35,296 nt of DNA from Deltaproteobacteria bacterium (GTDB lineage: Bacteria > Myxococcota_A > Polyangia > Polyangiales > Sandaracinaceae). Positions 1-10,529 of this stretch are shown one piece after another. The number at the start of each line of letters is the position of its first letter. Within the stretch, counting starts at the first letter, position 1. Under the pieces are notes generated by a model. It made no database searches. It saw only the letters and a program-made list of their open reading frames with translations, and was not told the DNA's origin. The stretch covers positions 1 to 35,296 of the forward strand of contig JAFLCL010000061.1 of NCBI GenBank assembly GCA_017303575.1, read 5' to 3'. A program made the translations under genes and the position numbers.

Positions 1-2
1 AG

Positions 3-578
3 CGTCAGGCGAAGGAGCGCGAGGCCAAGACCCGCGCGGTCGCGGAGGCCGAGGCGCGCCTCCGCGTCGAGGCCGAGGTCGCCCAGGACGCCCGCATGAC
101 GGCCATGCGTGCCGAGCTCGCGCGCGTCGCGCAGGAGCGGGAGCAGATGCACCGCAACGTGATCGAGTCGGCACGCACGCCCGTCGCTCGCTCGTCTTCG
201 CGCGCTTGGCCGCTCGCGTTCGGGCTCTCGAGCGTCGTGGCGGCCGCGCTCGCTGGGATCGTCGTCATGCAGGCGCAGACCGCGCCGCGGGTGGTTGAGG
301 TGGAGCGTCGAGTGATCGTCGAGGTCCCCGTGACCGCGCCCGCCGCGCCGGCGCCCATCGTCACCACCACGGCTGCGCCAGAGGCTGCGCCGCAGGAGCT
401 GGTAGAGACGCCTTCGCGTCCCGCTCGCTCGCGCCCGGATCGCGTCCGTACCGAGTCACGCGTGGAGACGACCGCGCACCACGACGACGGCCTCGACTTC
501 GGCGAGGGTGACGACGTGCTCGGCGGCCTCGATCACGACGAGACGAGCATGATGGGCGTGCGTCGCCGCGCCCGCTGA
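3..578 (+). CDS. Partial membrane-anchored coiled-coil protein, C-terminal part
   Basis: The frame is already open at the left edge of the window, so the true start lies upstream and only the last 191 residues or so are visible. The first ~55 residues are rich in Ala, Glu, Arg and Gln with a heptad-like pattern (REAKTRAVAEAEARLR), which suggests a coiled coil. A single hydrophobic segment follows (WPLAFGLSSVVAAALAGIVV), then a Pro/Ala/Val-rich stretch and an Arg-rich tail ending RRRAR. This looks like a cytoplasmic coiled coil, one membrane span and an extracytoplasmic disordered tail. I do not recognise the family, and the function may lie in the missing N-terminus. It converges on the cytochrome gene with a gap of 2 bases. 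Confidence 0.7.
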   Translation, partial: RQAKEREAKTRAVAEAEARLRVEAEVAQDARMTAMRAELARVAQEREQMHRNVIESARTPVARSSSRAWPLAFGLSSVVAAALAGIVVMQAQTAPRVVEVERRVIVEVPVTAPAAPAPIVTTTAAPEAAPQELVETPSRPARSRPDRVRTESRVETTAHHDDGLDFGEGDDVLGGLDHDETSMMGVRRRAR

Positions 579-580
579 GC

Positions 581-1012
581 TCACTCGGTGGCGGCGGGCT
601 GCGGCGCGGTTCCGCCCTCGTCCACCACGGCGCCGATCGACGCGAGGTAGGCGAGCACCGCCTCCATGTCCTCGTTCGACAGGCGCGACGGGCCGATGGC
701 CGCCATGCCGCTCGATCCCTCGCGGATCTGGCGGCGCGTGCGCTCTGCCGTCCAGCCGATGTTCGCGAGCGCAGGCCCGCCGCCCGAGTTGTGGCAGGCG
801 TTGCCGCAGCGCGAGTCGTAGCGCTGCTGACCCAGTGCGATGTCGGTGGATCCGATCGGTCCCGCGTACGAGGTCTCCCCGCCGCTCGAGCCGCCGCCAC
901 CGCCGCCCTCGCCGCCACCTCCGCTCGATCCGCCGCCACCGCCACAGGCAGCGAGCGCGAGCGAGAGTCCGGCCACGGTGAGCATCGAGATCGAGCGAGC
1001 GGTCAGCGTCAT
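581..1012 (-). CDS. Small c-type cytochrome lipoprotein with CxxxCH heme motif
   Basis: This 143-residue protein begins with a lipoprotein signal peptide whose lipobox is LAAC, with Cys23 as the predicted lipidated residue. A Gly/Ser-rich flexible tether of about 25 residues follows, then a single small cytochrome c-like domain. The heme motif is CGNACH, which is C-x3-C-H rather than the canonical C-x2-C-H. The DNA reads tgc ggc aac gcc tgc cac, so this is not a frame artefact. A downstream Met (SSGMAAIG) sits where class I cytochromes carry the distal ligand, followed by the usual final helix (LSNEDMEAVLAYLASIG). It is probably a periplasmic electron carrier tethered to a membrane. It is divergent from the monooxygenase gene. 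The fold assignment is good; the electron-transfer partner is unknown. Confidence 0.85.
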   Translation of the reverse strand: MTLTARSISMLTVAGLSLALAACGGGGGSSGGGGEGGGGGGSSGGETSYAGPIGSTDIALGQQRYDSRCGNACHNSGGGPALANIGWTAERTRRQIREGSSGMAAIGPSRLSNEDMEAVLAYLASIGAVVDEGGTAPQPAATE

Positions 1013-1119
1013 GGATCCTCCAGGGACGCGAGCCTATGCGACTCGCCGCTCGACGCTCAAGCATCGAGACGCCTCGAGACTTCGCGCCGGTGCGTGCGTT
1101 CGCACGCTACGCTCGCCGC

Positions 1120-2445
1120 GTGTCGCTCCCCAAGACGTGCATCGTGGGCGCCGGCAGCTCCGGCATCGCGGCCGCCAAGGTGCTCTCGCAGCGCGGCCTG
1201 CCGTTCGACTGCTTCGAGAAGAGCGACCGCGTCGGCGGCAACTGGGTCTACCGCAACAAGAACGGGATGAGCGCCTGCTACCGCTGGCTGCACATCAACA
1301 CGTCGCGCGAGCGCATGCAGTTCCACGACTTCCCGATGCCGCGCGACTACCCCGACTTTCCCAGCCACGCCCAGATCGCGCGCTACTTCGAGGCCTACGT
1401 CGATCATTTCGACGTGCGCCGGCGGATCACGTTCGAGAGCGAGGTGCGCCGGGTCGCGCGTCGCGACGACGGTCGCTTCGAGGTGACGGTGGCGCTCGAT
1501 TGCTACGCAGCGTCTCCGCGCCTCGAGACGCGCACCTACGAGGCGGTGATCGTCGCCAACGGTCACCACTGGGATCCGCGCTTTCCCGATCCCCCGTTCC
1601 CCGGCCGCTTCGATGGCGTCGTCATGCACGCGCACGCGTACGACACCCCCGACGTGTTCACCGGCAAGCGCGTCGTGGTGCTGGGCATGGGCAACAGCGC
1701 CATGGACATCGCGGTGGAGGCTTCCTACGTCGCCGAGCGCGTGGTGATCTGCTCGCGTCGCGGCGCGTGGATCGTGCCGAAGTACATGTTCGGTCGGCCA
1801 CTCGACACGATCTTCGTCGACCCGCGTGTTCCGTTCCGCATCAGGCGCCGCATCGGCGAGGCGATGCTCGCGGCGATGGTGGGCGACCTCACGCGCTACG
1901 GGCTTCCCATGCCGGATCACCGCTTCGGCTCGGCGCATCCGACGATCAGCGGTCGCATCCTCGACCGCATGACCCACGGGGCAATCACCTACCGACCGAA
2001 CATCGCGGAGCTGTCGGGTGATCGCATCCGCTTCGTCGACGGCACCGAGGAGAGGGCCGACGTCCTCGTCTACGCCACTGGCTACAAGGTGACGTTCCCC
2101 TTCTTCGAGCCGGGCTTCGTGAGCGCGAAGGACAACGATCTGCCGCTCTTCCGACGCGTGTTCCATCCCGACATCCCCGGCCTCTTCTTCGTGGGCCTGC
2201 TCCAGCCGCTCGGCGCCGTGATGCCGCTCGCGGACGCGCAGTCCGAGTGGATCGCGGAGCACCTGCGCGGGGAGTACGCGCTGCCCTCACCGCGCGAGAT
2301 CGCGAAGGACATGGAGCGCGAGCGCGCCGCGATGTTCGAGCGCTACGTCCCGAGCGCGCGCCACACCATGCAGGTCGACTTCGACGAGTACCTGCTCGAG
2401 CTCGACGAGGAACGAGCGCGCGGCCGCAAGCGCGCCCGTGCGTAG
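1120..2445 (+). CDS. Flavin-containing monooxygenase (FMO family)
   Basis: FAD- and NADPH-dependent class B monooxygenase of 441 residues, expected to oxygenate a soft nucleophile (N or S) or carry out a Baeyer-Villiger-type reaction. The sequence shows the FAD dinucleotide motif GAGSSG at residues 10-15, the VGGNW segment, the FMO signature F-x-G-x3-H-x3-Y (FDGVVMHAHAY, about residues 164-174), the NADPH-binding GMGNSA motif near 189, and the late YATGYK motif. A GTG start at 1120 is chosen because it puts the Rossmann strand at the N-terminus as in the family and leaves about 107 bases for the divergent promoters. An ATG at 1036 in frame would add 28 Arg-rich residues and leave only 23 bases to the neighbouring gene. 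The substrate cannot be read from the sequence. Confidence 0.88.
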   Translation: MSLPKTCIVGAGSSGIAAAKVLSQRGLPFDCFEKSDRVGGNWVYRNKNGMSACYRWLHINTSRERMQFHDFPMPRDYPDFPSHAQIARYFEAYVDHFDVRRRITFESEVRRVARRDDGRFEVTVALDCYAASPRLETRTYEAVIVANGHHWDPRFPDPPFPGRFDGVVMHAHAYDTPDVFTGKRVVVLGMGNSAMDIAVEASYVAERVVICSRRGAWIVPKYMFGRPLDTIFVDPRVPFRIRRRIGEAMLAAMVGDLTRYGLPMPDHRFGSAHPTISGRILDRMTHGAITYRPNIAELSGDRIRFVDGTEERADVLVYATGYKVTFPFFEPGFVSAKDNDLPLFRRVFHPDIPGLFFVGLLQPLGAVMPLADAQSEWIAEHLRGEYALPSPREIAKDMERERAAMFERYVPSARHTMQVDFDEYLLELDEERARGRKRARA

Positions 2446-2456
2446 AGGCCCCTTCG

Positions 2457-3179
2457 CTACTCCGCGGTCAGGACCAGCACGATGCCCGCGACGACGAGGA
2501 CGCCGCCCGCGATGAGCGTGCCGCGCGCGACGTCGAAGAACGGCTCGCGATCAGCGCCCGTCGCGTCGAGCCCTGCGAACAAGGTCCCGAGGCCCACGGC
2601 GAGCGTCGCGCCGCCGAGCGAGAGCGCGACGATGCCCACGATGCGCTGCGACTCGCCCGGCGATCCCACGCGCTCGAGGATCGGGCGGTGATCGTGGGCG
2701 ACGAGCGTCAGCGTGGCCGTCGACAAGGCGCCCGCGGTGACCTCGAGGGTCTGCTCCACGGGCTCGTGATCGGGCGCCGTGCACTGCACCACGTGGCTCC
2801 CGATCGCCAAGCGTAGCGGGCGATCGAGCGGATCGAGACCACGCTCGAGGCCGTCGATCACGATCGTCGCGCCGTGCGGCGCGCAGCGGACCTCGAGCGA
2901 GCCGAGGTGGGCGCGCGCGTCTTCGAGCGCCGCGCGGATCTCGTCCGCGTGGAGCTCGAGGATCGGGTCCTCGAGCACAAGAGCGCTCTCGAGCATCGCC
3001 TCGGCCTCGGCCCACTGTCCCCGCTCGGCTGCATCGAGGCCGGCGCATACGCGCACCCCCGCAGGCGTCGTTCCCCGGCAAGGCCGCGGTGGCTCGATGA
3101 CGACCTCGGCGCTCGCCACGCACGGCGCCGCCAGCACGGTCCAGATCAGCACCCAGCACGCGAGCGGAAGCGGTCGCAC
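2457..3179 (-). CDS. Exported PEGA-domain protein with C-terminal membrane segments
   Basis: The protein is 240 residues from a GTG start at 3179. A GAGG sequence lies just upstream and a signal peptide follows immediately (core LACWVLIWTVLAA, ending CVASA). The mature part opens with a Cys-containing region and a helical AERGQWAEAEAMLESAL stretch that resembles a TPR-like helix pair. A PEGA domain follows, around LEVRCAPHGATIVIDGLE to VTAGALSTATLTL, then two hydrophobic segments near the C-terminus. PEGA domains are common surface or periplasmic beta-modules in myxobacteria, and their ligand is generally unknown. The frame stays open up to 3296, but that longer version would overlap the divergent gene. 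It converges with the monooxygenase gene (gap 11 bases). Confidence 0.78.
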   Translation of the reverse strand: MRPLPLACWVLIWTVLAAPCVASAEVVIEPPRPCRGTTPAGVRVCAGLDAAERGQWAEAEAMLESALVLEDPILELHADEIRAALEDARAHLGSLEVRCAPHGATIVIDGLERGLDPLDRPLRLAIGSHVVQCTAPDHEPVEQTLEVTAGALSTATLTLVAHDHRPILERVGSPGESQRIVGIVALSLGGATLAVGLGTLFAGLDATGADREPFFDVARGTLIAGGVLVVAGIVLVLTAE

Positions 3180-3271
3180 GGCGCCTCGATAGCACGCGCC
3201 CCCGCCGTAGGACGCGCGTGAGCGCGCTCTCGCCCTCCACACGAGACCCTTGACGCGCTCGATCGCCCGAC

Positions 3272-4516
3272 GTGAGATCGTTGTCCGTGCAGACATCGTC
3301 TCGACTCCTCGCTCCCCTCGGCGCCGCGGCCCTGTCAGTCGCGCTGAGCGCGTGCGGTCCGAGCGCCGATGTGCCGGATGCGTTCGCGGACGGCGCGGAC
3401 GCTTCGCTGGATCCCGATGCTCACCTCGCGGAGGTGGATGCGTTCACGCCCGATGCTGGGCCCCGGCCCGATGCGCAGCTCGAGCCTCCGACGGGCGATC
3501 CGCTCGACTGGTCGGTCACCGAGCTCGGCCCGTTCCACGTGGGCTATCGCGTGACGCCGCTCTCGTACGTCCCGCGCGGGCAGACGGTGGCGCGGGAGAT
3601 CACCGTGCACGTCTGGTATCCGACCCTCGACGTCGAGGGGATGCATCCTCGCTACGCGAGCCTGTTCCCGGACGACGTCGCGATCTCGGAGGCGCGCCCG
3701 GCCGATCCCGTCCACCCCGACGGCTACCCGCTCTTCGTGCACTCGCACGGCTGGCGCGGCTTTCCGGGCGCGAGCTGGCCGATGCTCGACGCGCTCGCGT
3801 CGCACGGCTGGGTGGTCGTCATGCCCGAGCACGTCGGGAGCACGCTGACCGACTTCGAAGACCCACGGCCGCTCGCGCACTACTACGAGCGCTCGCTCGA
3901 CGTGACCGAGGCGGTGAGCTCGATCGCCGCGCTCTCGACCGACGACCCGCTCTCGCGCACGGTGACGGATCGCTTCGTCCTGGCAGGCCACAGCTTCGGT
4001 GTGCACACGGTGTGGGCGAGCGTGGGCGCCACGTTCGACGTCGATCGCATCCGCGCGTCGTGCATGCCCGAGGGTCGCTGCACCGAAGCGGAGCTCGCCG
4101 TGTTCGGTGAGGGTGTGGCCGATCCTCGCATCGTCGCCGCGATGCCGATCGCGGGCGACATCGACGAGAGCTTCTTCGGCGACACGGGGCACACCAGCGT
4201 GACGGTGCCGATGCTCTCGATGACCGGCAGCGCCGATGGCGTCGATGGCGCTGGGCAGCAGGCGCAGGTCTCACCGCCCGTCCAGCTCGACTGGATCGAG
4301 GTCGAGGGCGCCTGCCACAACAGCTTCGCGGTGCCCACGCTCGCGTGCGAGACGATCGACGCCGACGAGGCGAGCCGCATCACGTGGACCTACGCGCTCG
4401 CCTTCGCCCGCGTGCACCTCCTCGAGGACGACGACGCCACCGCGCGCGGCCTCCTCGATGGATCGGTCGACGTGCCGCTCGCGACCTTCCACCCACACAC
4501 CGTGGTGACGCCGTGA
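3272..4516 (+). CDS. Alpha/beta-hydrolase lipoprotein (dienelactone hydrolase/PAF-acetylhydrolase-like)
   Basis: A 414-residue secreted lipoprotein starting at a GTG, with a second GTG five codons later as an alternative. The signal peptide ends in the lipobox LSAC, then comes an Asp/Ala/Pro-rich linker of about 40 residues. The hydrolase domain shows an oxyanion-hole HG (FVHSHGWRG), the nucleophile elbow GHSFG with Ser241, a candidate acid in MTGSADG and a candidate catalytic His in GACHNSF. The arrangement resembles PAF-acetylhydrolase, chlorophyllase or dienelactone-hydrolase-like esterases. It is the first gene of a four-gene operon and its stop overlaps the next start (GTGA). It probably acts in the periplasm or at the outer membrane on an ester; the substrate is unknown. 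Confidence 0.85.
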   Translation: MRSLSVQTSSRLLAPLGAAALSVALSACGPSADVPDAFADGADASLDPDAHLAEVDAFTPDAGPRPDAQLEPPTGDPLDWSVTELGPFHVGYRVTPLSYVPRGQTVAREITVHVWYPTLDVEGMHPRYASLFPDDVAISEARPADPVHPDGYPLFVHSHGWRGFPGASWPMLDALASHGWVVVMPEHVGSTLTDFEDPRPLAHYYERSLDVTEAVSSIAALSTDDPLSRTVTDRFVLAGHSFGVHTVWASVGATFDVDRIRASCMPEGRCTEAELAVFGEGVADPRIVAAMPIAGDIDESFFGDTGHTSVTVPMLSMTGSADGVDGAGQQAQVSPPVQLDWIEVEGACHNSFAVPTLACETIDADEASRITWTYALAFARVHLLEDDDATARGLLDGSVDVPLATFHPHTVVTP

Positions 4517-6186
4517 GACGCCTGCGAACCGAAGCTCGAACCACGCTCGTCTCGCTGCTCGCTCTCTCGGGGTGTCTCGGAGCGTGCCTCGGCGCTGAAG
4601 AGCCCTTCTATCCGCCGCAGCCGGGCGAGCTCACGCCGCGCACGTTCGAGCCTGCGCCCTCGGGCCTGCGTCGCCTCACGCGCTCGCAGTACCTCGCCAG
4701 CGTGCGCGCGACCTTCGGCGACGCGATCGTGCTGCCCCGCCTGGCCAACCTCGAGCCGGACACGCCTGTCGAGGGCCTCCTCGCCTCCGGCACCACGGTC
4801 ACGACGATCTCGCCGCGTGGCGTCGAGCAGTACGAGTCCGCCGCCTACGACATCGCGGAGCAGGTGATGGAGCCCGGTGTCCGCGAGGCCCTCGTGACGT
4901 GCGCGCCAGTGGCACCGCGCGACACGGCCTGCGCCTCCACGTCGCTCGGGCCGATCGGTCGCTCGCTGTTCCGTCGTGACCTCACCGCCGAAGAGCTCGC
5001 CGAGGTGACGGAGGTCGCCGCGCACGCAGGCGAGACGCTCGGAGACTTCTACGACGGCCTCGAGTTCGGCATCGCGACCTTGCTCCAGTCGCCGTCCTTC
5101 CTCTTCCGCGAGGAGCTCGGATCGCCCTCCGATCCGGCCGATCCAGAGCACCTGCGCTACGGCGGTCACGAGCTCGCGGGCCGCATGGCGTACTTCCTCT
5201 GGAACGCGCCACCCGACGCGCTGCTCCTCGACGCGGCCGACGAGGGACTGCTCGAAGACGACGAGGGTGTGCGCGCCGAGGCCGTCCGCATGCTCGCCGA
5301 TCCTCGTGCGCGCGACGGCGTGCGCGTGTTCGTCGAGGACTGGCTCGCGCTGCGTGAGCTCGACCGGATGGTGAAGGACCCTACGGTGTTCGTGCACGCC
5401 TCGCCCGATGTGGGTCCCGCCGCGCGCGAGGAGACGGTCCGTGTCTTCACGAACCTCGTGTTCGACGAAGAGGCCGACATCCGCACCGTGATGAGCTCGC
5501 GCGTGACCTTCCTCGATCGACGCCTCGCTGCGATCTACGAGGTGCGCGCGCCGCGCGAGGACTTCGGTCGTGTCGAGCTGCCGGCCGATGGCCCGCGGCG
5601 CGGCCTCCTCGGACAGGTCGGCGTGCTCGCGCCGAACGCGCACCCCACCGCCACCTCCCCCACGCGGCGCGGCGCGTTCCTGCGTGAGCGCCTGCTCTGC
5701 GATCGCGTGCCGCAGCCGCCCGCGAACGTCGACACGGCGATCCCCGAGCCCTCGCCCGACGCGCGCACGCTGCGCGAACGCCTCGTCGCGCACCAAGAGG
5801 TCGCAGCCTGCGCGAGCTGCCACGTGTTCCTCGACAACGCGGGCTTCGGCCTCGAGGGCTTCGACTCGCTCGGTCGCACACGCACCGTCGAGAACGGGGC
5901 GCCCATCGACGCGCACGGCGAGATCGACGGCGTCGCGTACGACGACGCGATCGGCCTCGCGGACTTCGTCGAGCACAGCCCGCGCTTCCCCCAGTGCCTC
6001 GCGACACACGCCTACCGCGTCGCGGTGGGAAGGCACGAGACCGAAGGCGAGGCGGGCGAGCTGCGCCGCATCTACACGCGCTTCGCCAACGGCGGCTACC
6101 TGTTCCGCGATCTCATGGTGGAGATCGTCGTGAGCCGAGCGTTCCGCGAGGCCAGCCCGCCGTCCGACGAAGAGGTGACGCCATGA
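4513..6186 (+). CDS. DUF1592/DUF1588-family protein with cytochrome-like CxxCH
   Basis: A 557-residue exported protein starting at a GTG that overlaps the previous stop by 4 bases. The N-terminus is a signal peptide with two possible lipobox cysteines (LSGC, LGAC). The order of recognisable modules is DUF1587-like (RRLTRSQYLASVRATFG), DUF1595-like, DUF1592 (GGHELAGRMAYFLWNAPPD), DUF1588 (GLLGQVGVLAPNAHPTATSP to CDRVPQPP) and DUF1585-like at the C-terminus (QCLATHAYRVAVGR). Within the DUF1588 part lies CASCH (Cys433, Cys436, His437), a cytochrome-like heme motif seen widely in this family. These proteins are abundant in Planctomycetes and Polyangiales, usually next to a DUF1552 partner as here. 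The reaction is not established. A redox or extracellular-degradation role is plausible. Confidence 0.88.
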   Translation: MRRLRTEARTTLVSLLALSGCLGACLGAEEPFYPPQPGELTPRTFEPAPSGLRRLTRSQYLASVRATFGDAIVLPRLANLEPDTPVEGLLASGTTVTTISPRGVEQYESAAYDIAEQVMEPGVREALVTCAPVAPRDTACASTSLGPIGRSLFRRDLTAEELAEVTEVAAHAGETLGDFYDGLEFGIATLLQSPSFLFREELGSPSDPADPEHLRYGGHELAGRMAYFLWNAPPDALLLDAADEGLLEDDEGVRAEAVRMLADPRARDGVRVFVEDWLALRELDRMVKDPTVFVHASPDVGPAAREETVRVFTNLVFDEEADIRTVMSSRVTFLDRRLAAIYEVRAPREDFGRVELPADGPRRGLLGQVGVLAPNAHPTATSPTRRGAFLRERLLCDRVPQPPANVDTAIPEPSPDARTLRERLVAHQEVAACASCHVFLDNAGFGLEGFDSLGRTRTVENGAPIDAHGEIDGVAYDDAIGLADFVEHSPRFPQCLATHAYRVAVGRHETEGEAGELRRIYTRFANGGYLFRDLMVEIVVSRAFREASPPSDEEVTP

Positions 6187-7550
6187 CGAAGCGAACGCCC
6201 ACGGGCGTGGCGCAGAAGCTCGAGAAGCTCGGCCTCGGCCGTCGCACGCTGCTGCGCGGCGTGCTCGCTGGCACGACCGTCGCGGTCGGACTTCCTGCGC
6301 TCGATCTCTTCTTGAACGAGTCGGGCACCGCGTACGCGGGCGGCGTGGGCCTGCCGACGCGCTTCGGCATCTTCTTCTTCGGCAACGGCGTGATCCCGAG
6401 CGTGTGGAACCCGCCGCTCGGGCGATCCATCGCCCCCGACACCTACGAGTGGGAAGCGCGCGGCATGCTCGAGCCGCTCGCCGACGTGAAGTCGCTGTGC
6501 TCCGTCGTCTCGGGCACCAAGGTCTTGACGACGAACACGAACCCGCACCTCTCGGGGCCCGCGGGCCTCTTCGCCGGTGCGGACCTCGTGGACGGAACGT
6601 TCGTCGACAAGAGCATCGATCAGCGCATCGCCGACGAGATCGGCGACACGCGCTTCCGCTCGTTGCAGGTGGGCGTGCAGCCATCCGACTTCTGTCACTC
6701 GATGACCGGGCCGGCGATGGTGAACCCGCCCGAGACGAACCCCTTCGCCCTCTACGAGCGCATCTTCGGCGCGGGCTTTCGTCTTCCTGGCGAGGTGGGC
6801 ATGGTCGATCCCCGCCTCGGCCTGCGACGCAGCGTGCTCGACGCGGTCTCGGACCAGACGACGCGCCTCCAGCGCCGCGTGGGCGCGGCCGATCGTGCGC
6901 GACTCGATCAGCACTTCACCGGCATCCGCGAGCTCGAGCTCCAGCTCGCGCGCCTCGAAGAAGATCCGCCGATGCTCGATGCGTGCGCGCGTCCGGTGAT
7001 GCCGGAGGCGGACTATCCCGACATCGAGGGCCGGCCCCAGCTCGAGCTCAAGAACCGCGCGATCTGCGACCTGCTCGTGATGGCGATGGCCTGCGATCAG
7101 ACCCGCGTTTTCTACGACATGTTCTCGCAGTCGGTGAACAACATGCTGTTCCTCGACGCTGTGTCGGGGCACCACCAGCTCACGCACGACGAGCCCGACC
7201 CGCAGCCCGAGCACGAGCGGATCGTGCGCTTCATCGTCTCGCAGTTCGCCTACCTCGTGTCCGCCATGCAGGCGGTGCGGGAGGGCGATGGCACGCTGCT
7301 CGACCACTCCGCGGTGCTCTTCACCACCGACTGCAGCCTCAGCCGCACGCACGCCCTCGACGACTACCCGATGGTGATCGCGGGCAACGCGAGCGGTGCG
7401 CTGCGCACGAACGTCCACTACCGCTCTCCCTCGAACGAGAACGCGAGCAAGGTCGCGCTCACGCTCATGAACGCGGTGGGCGTGACGGCCGCGGAGTACG
7501 GCTTCGGCGAGGCGCACACGCGCGACAGCCTGGGAGCGATCGAGACATGA
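6183..7550 (+). CDS. DUF1552-family protein, Tat-type exported
   Basis: A 455-residue protein with an ATG that overlaps the upstream stop (ATGA). The N-terminus carries a twin-Arg-like motif RRTLLRG at residues 20-26 followed by a hydrophobic stretch (VLAGTTVAVGLPALDLFL), as expected for Tat export of a folded protein. The body matches DUF1552, with the characteristic early FGIFFFGNGVIPSVWNP region and a late TDCSLSRTHALDDYPMVIAG segment. Members resemble the DUF1501/sulfatase-like exported proteins that accompany DUF1592/1588 proteins in Polyangiales and Planctomycetes. Translational coupling to the DUF1592 gene argues for a two-protein periplasmic unit. No catalytic function is established for the family. 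Confidence 0.88.
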   Translation: MTKRTPTGVAQKLEKLGLGRRTLLRGVLAGTTVAVGLPALDLFLNESGTAYAGGVGLPTRFGIFFFGNGVIPSVWNPPLGRSIAPDTYEWEARGMLEPLADVKSLCSVVSGTKVLTTNTNPHLSGPAGLFAGADLVDGTFVDKSIDQRIADEIGDTRFRSLQVGVQPSDFCHSMTGPAMVNPPETNPFALYERIFGAGFRLPGEVGMVDPRLGLRRSVLDAVSDQTTRLQRRVGAADRARLDQHFTGIRELELQLARLEEDPPMLDACARPVMPEADYPDIEGRPQLELKNRAICDLLVMAMACDQTRVFYDMFSQSVNNMLFLDAVSGHHQLTHDEPDPQPEHERIVRFIVSQFAYLVSAMQAVREGDGTLLDHSAVLFTTDCSLSRTHALDDYPMVIAGNASGALRTNVHYRSPSNENASKVALTLMNAVGVTAAEYGFGEAHTRDSLGAIET

Positions 7551-8434
7551 GCGCGCGCAACACGTCGATCCTCCTCGCTGCGATGGGGCTCTCGGGCGCG
7601 ACGCTCGCCACGGGCGCGGCCGGCTGCGTGCAAGAGCCCGTCGCGATGTGCACGAGCGCGCCGGGGCAGCACGACGCCGTGATCTTGTTCCGCGGCATCA
7701 CGTTCACGCGCGAGGCGATGGGCACGAGCGATGGCTTCGATCTCGACGGCCGCACCTCGGATCGAACCGATCTCGCGGCGTGCCGCAAGATCGACTTCGT
7801 CGCGCCGGATGGTCGCGTCGGCATCGACAACCAGATCTCGCAGCTCCTGCCCCTCATCGAAGAGCAGACCGGCGGCCTGCGCCTCGACGACGTGCTCCAG
7901 ACCGCCATCGACAACGGTCAGCTGCTGATCGCGCTCGAGCTCATCGGTGTCGACGATCCGATGAACGATCCGTGCGTGACCGTGCGCCTCCGGCCCGTCA
8001 CCGGCACGCCGCTCCTCGGCACCGACGGTCGCGTGCTGCCGGGGCAGACGTTCGATCTCGATCCCGCGGGCGAGGTCACGACGGTCGAGGGCGCTGAGCT
8101 CGTCGACGGCGTGCTCCGCGTGGGCCCCGCGCCGGTCGCGCTCCCCGTGCAGGTGCTCGACGCCCGCTTCACGCTGCACGTCGAAGACGCGCAGATGCGG
8201 CTCGATCGCACCGACGACGGTGGCTGGCAGGGCGTGCTCGGGGGCGGCATCTCCGTCGACGAGATGATCCAGGTCGCGCAGGGCCTGACGATCCCCGACG
8301 ACCTCATGAACGCCGTGATGCTCGTGCTCCGCACCTACGCCGACCTCGAGCGAGACACCGAGGGTGACTGTCAGGCGATCAGCGCGACGCTCGCCGTCGA
8401 TGGCGTCGCGGCGTTCCTCTACGCCGACGAGTGA
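7547..8434 (+). CDS. Hypothetical lipoprotein, last gene of the DUF1592/DUF1552 operon
   Basis: A 295-residue protein starting at an ATG that overlaps the DUF1552 stop by 4 bases. It has a short signal peptide ending TGAAGC, which would be a slightly atypical lipobox. The mature part is acidic and contains several Cys residues (CTSAPG, AACRK, NDPC, GDCQ) and alternating hydrophobic strands. I do not recognise a domain. Its coupling to the upstream pair suggests it works with the DUF1552/DUF1592 proteins in the periplasm, perhaps as a structural or substrate-binding partner, but this rests only on gene position. Confidence 0.75.
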   Translation: MSARNTSILLAAMGLSGATLATGAAGCVQEPVAMCTSAPGQHDAVILFRGITFTREAMGTSDGFDLDGRTSDRTDLAACRKIDFVAPDGRVGIDNQISQLLPLIEEQTGGLRLDDVLQTAIDNGQLLIALELIGVDDPMNDPCVTVRLRPVTGTPLLGTDGRVLPGQTFDLDPAGEVTTVEGAELVDGVLRVGPAPVALPVQVLDARFTLHVEDAQMRLDRTDDGGWQGVLGGGISVDEMIQVAQGLTIPDDLMNAVMLVLRTYADLERDTEGDCQAISATLAVDGVAAFLYADE

Positions 8435-8489
8435 CCCGTTCGTTGGAGGGGCTCGTCCGCCTGCGCACGGCGCACTAACCTCCGCGCGC

Positions 8490-10525
<2,036 letters not shown>

Positions 10526-10529
<4 letters not shown>

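Noticed and set aside
4390..6684. A 764-residue minus-strand open frame opposite the DUF1592 gene
   Set aside because: Arg/His/Ala-rich with no recognisable domain; the plus strand here carries DUF1592/DUF1588 motifs and coupled starts.
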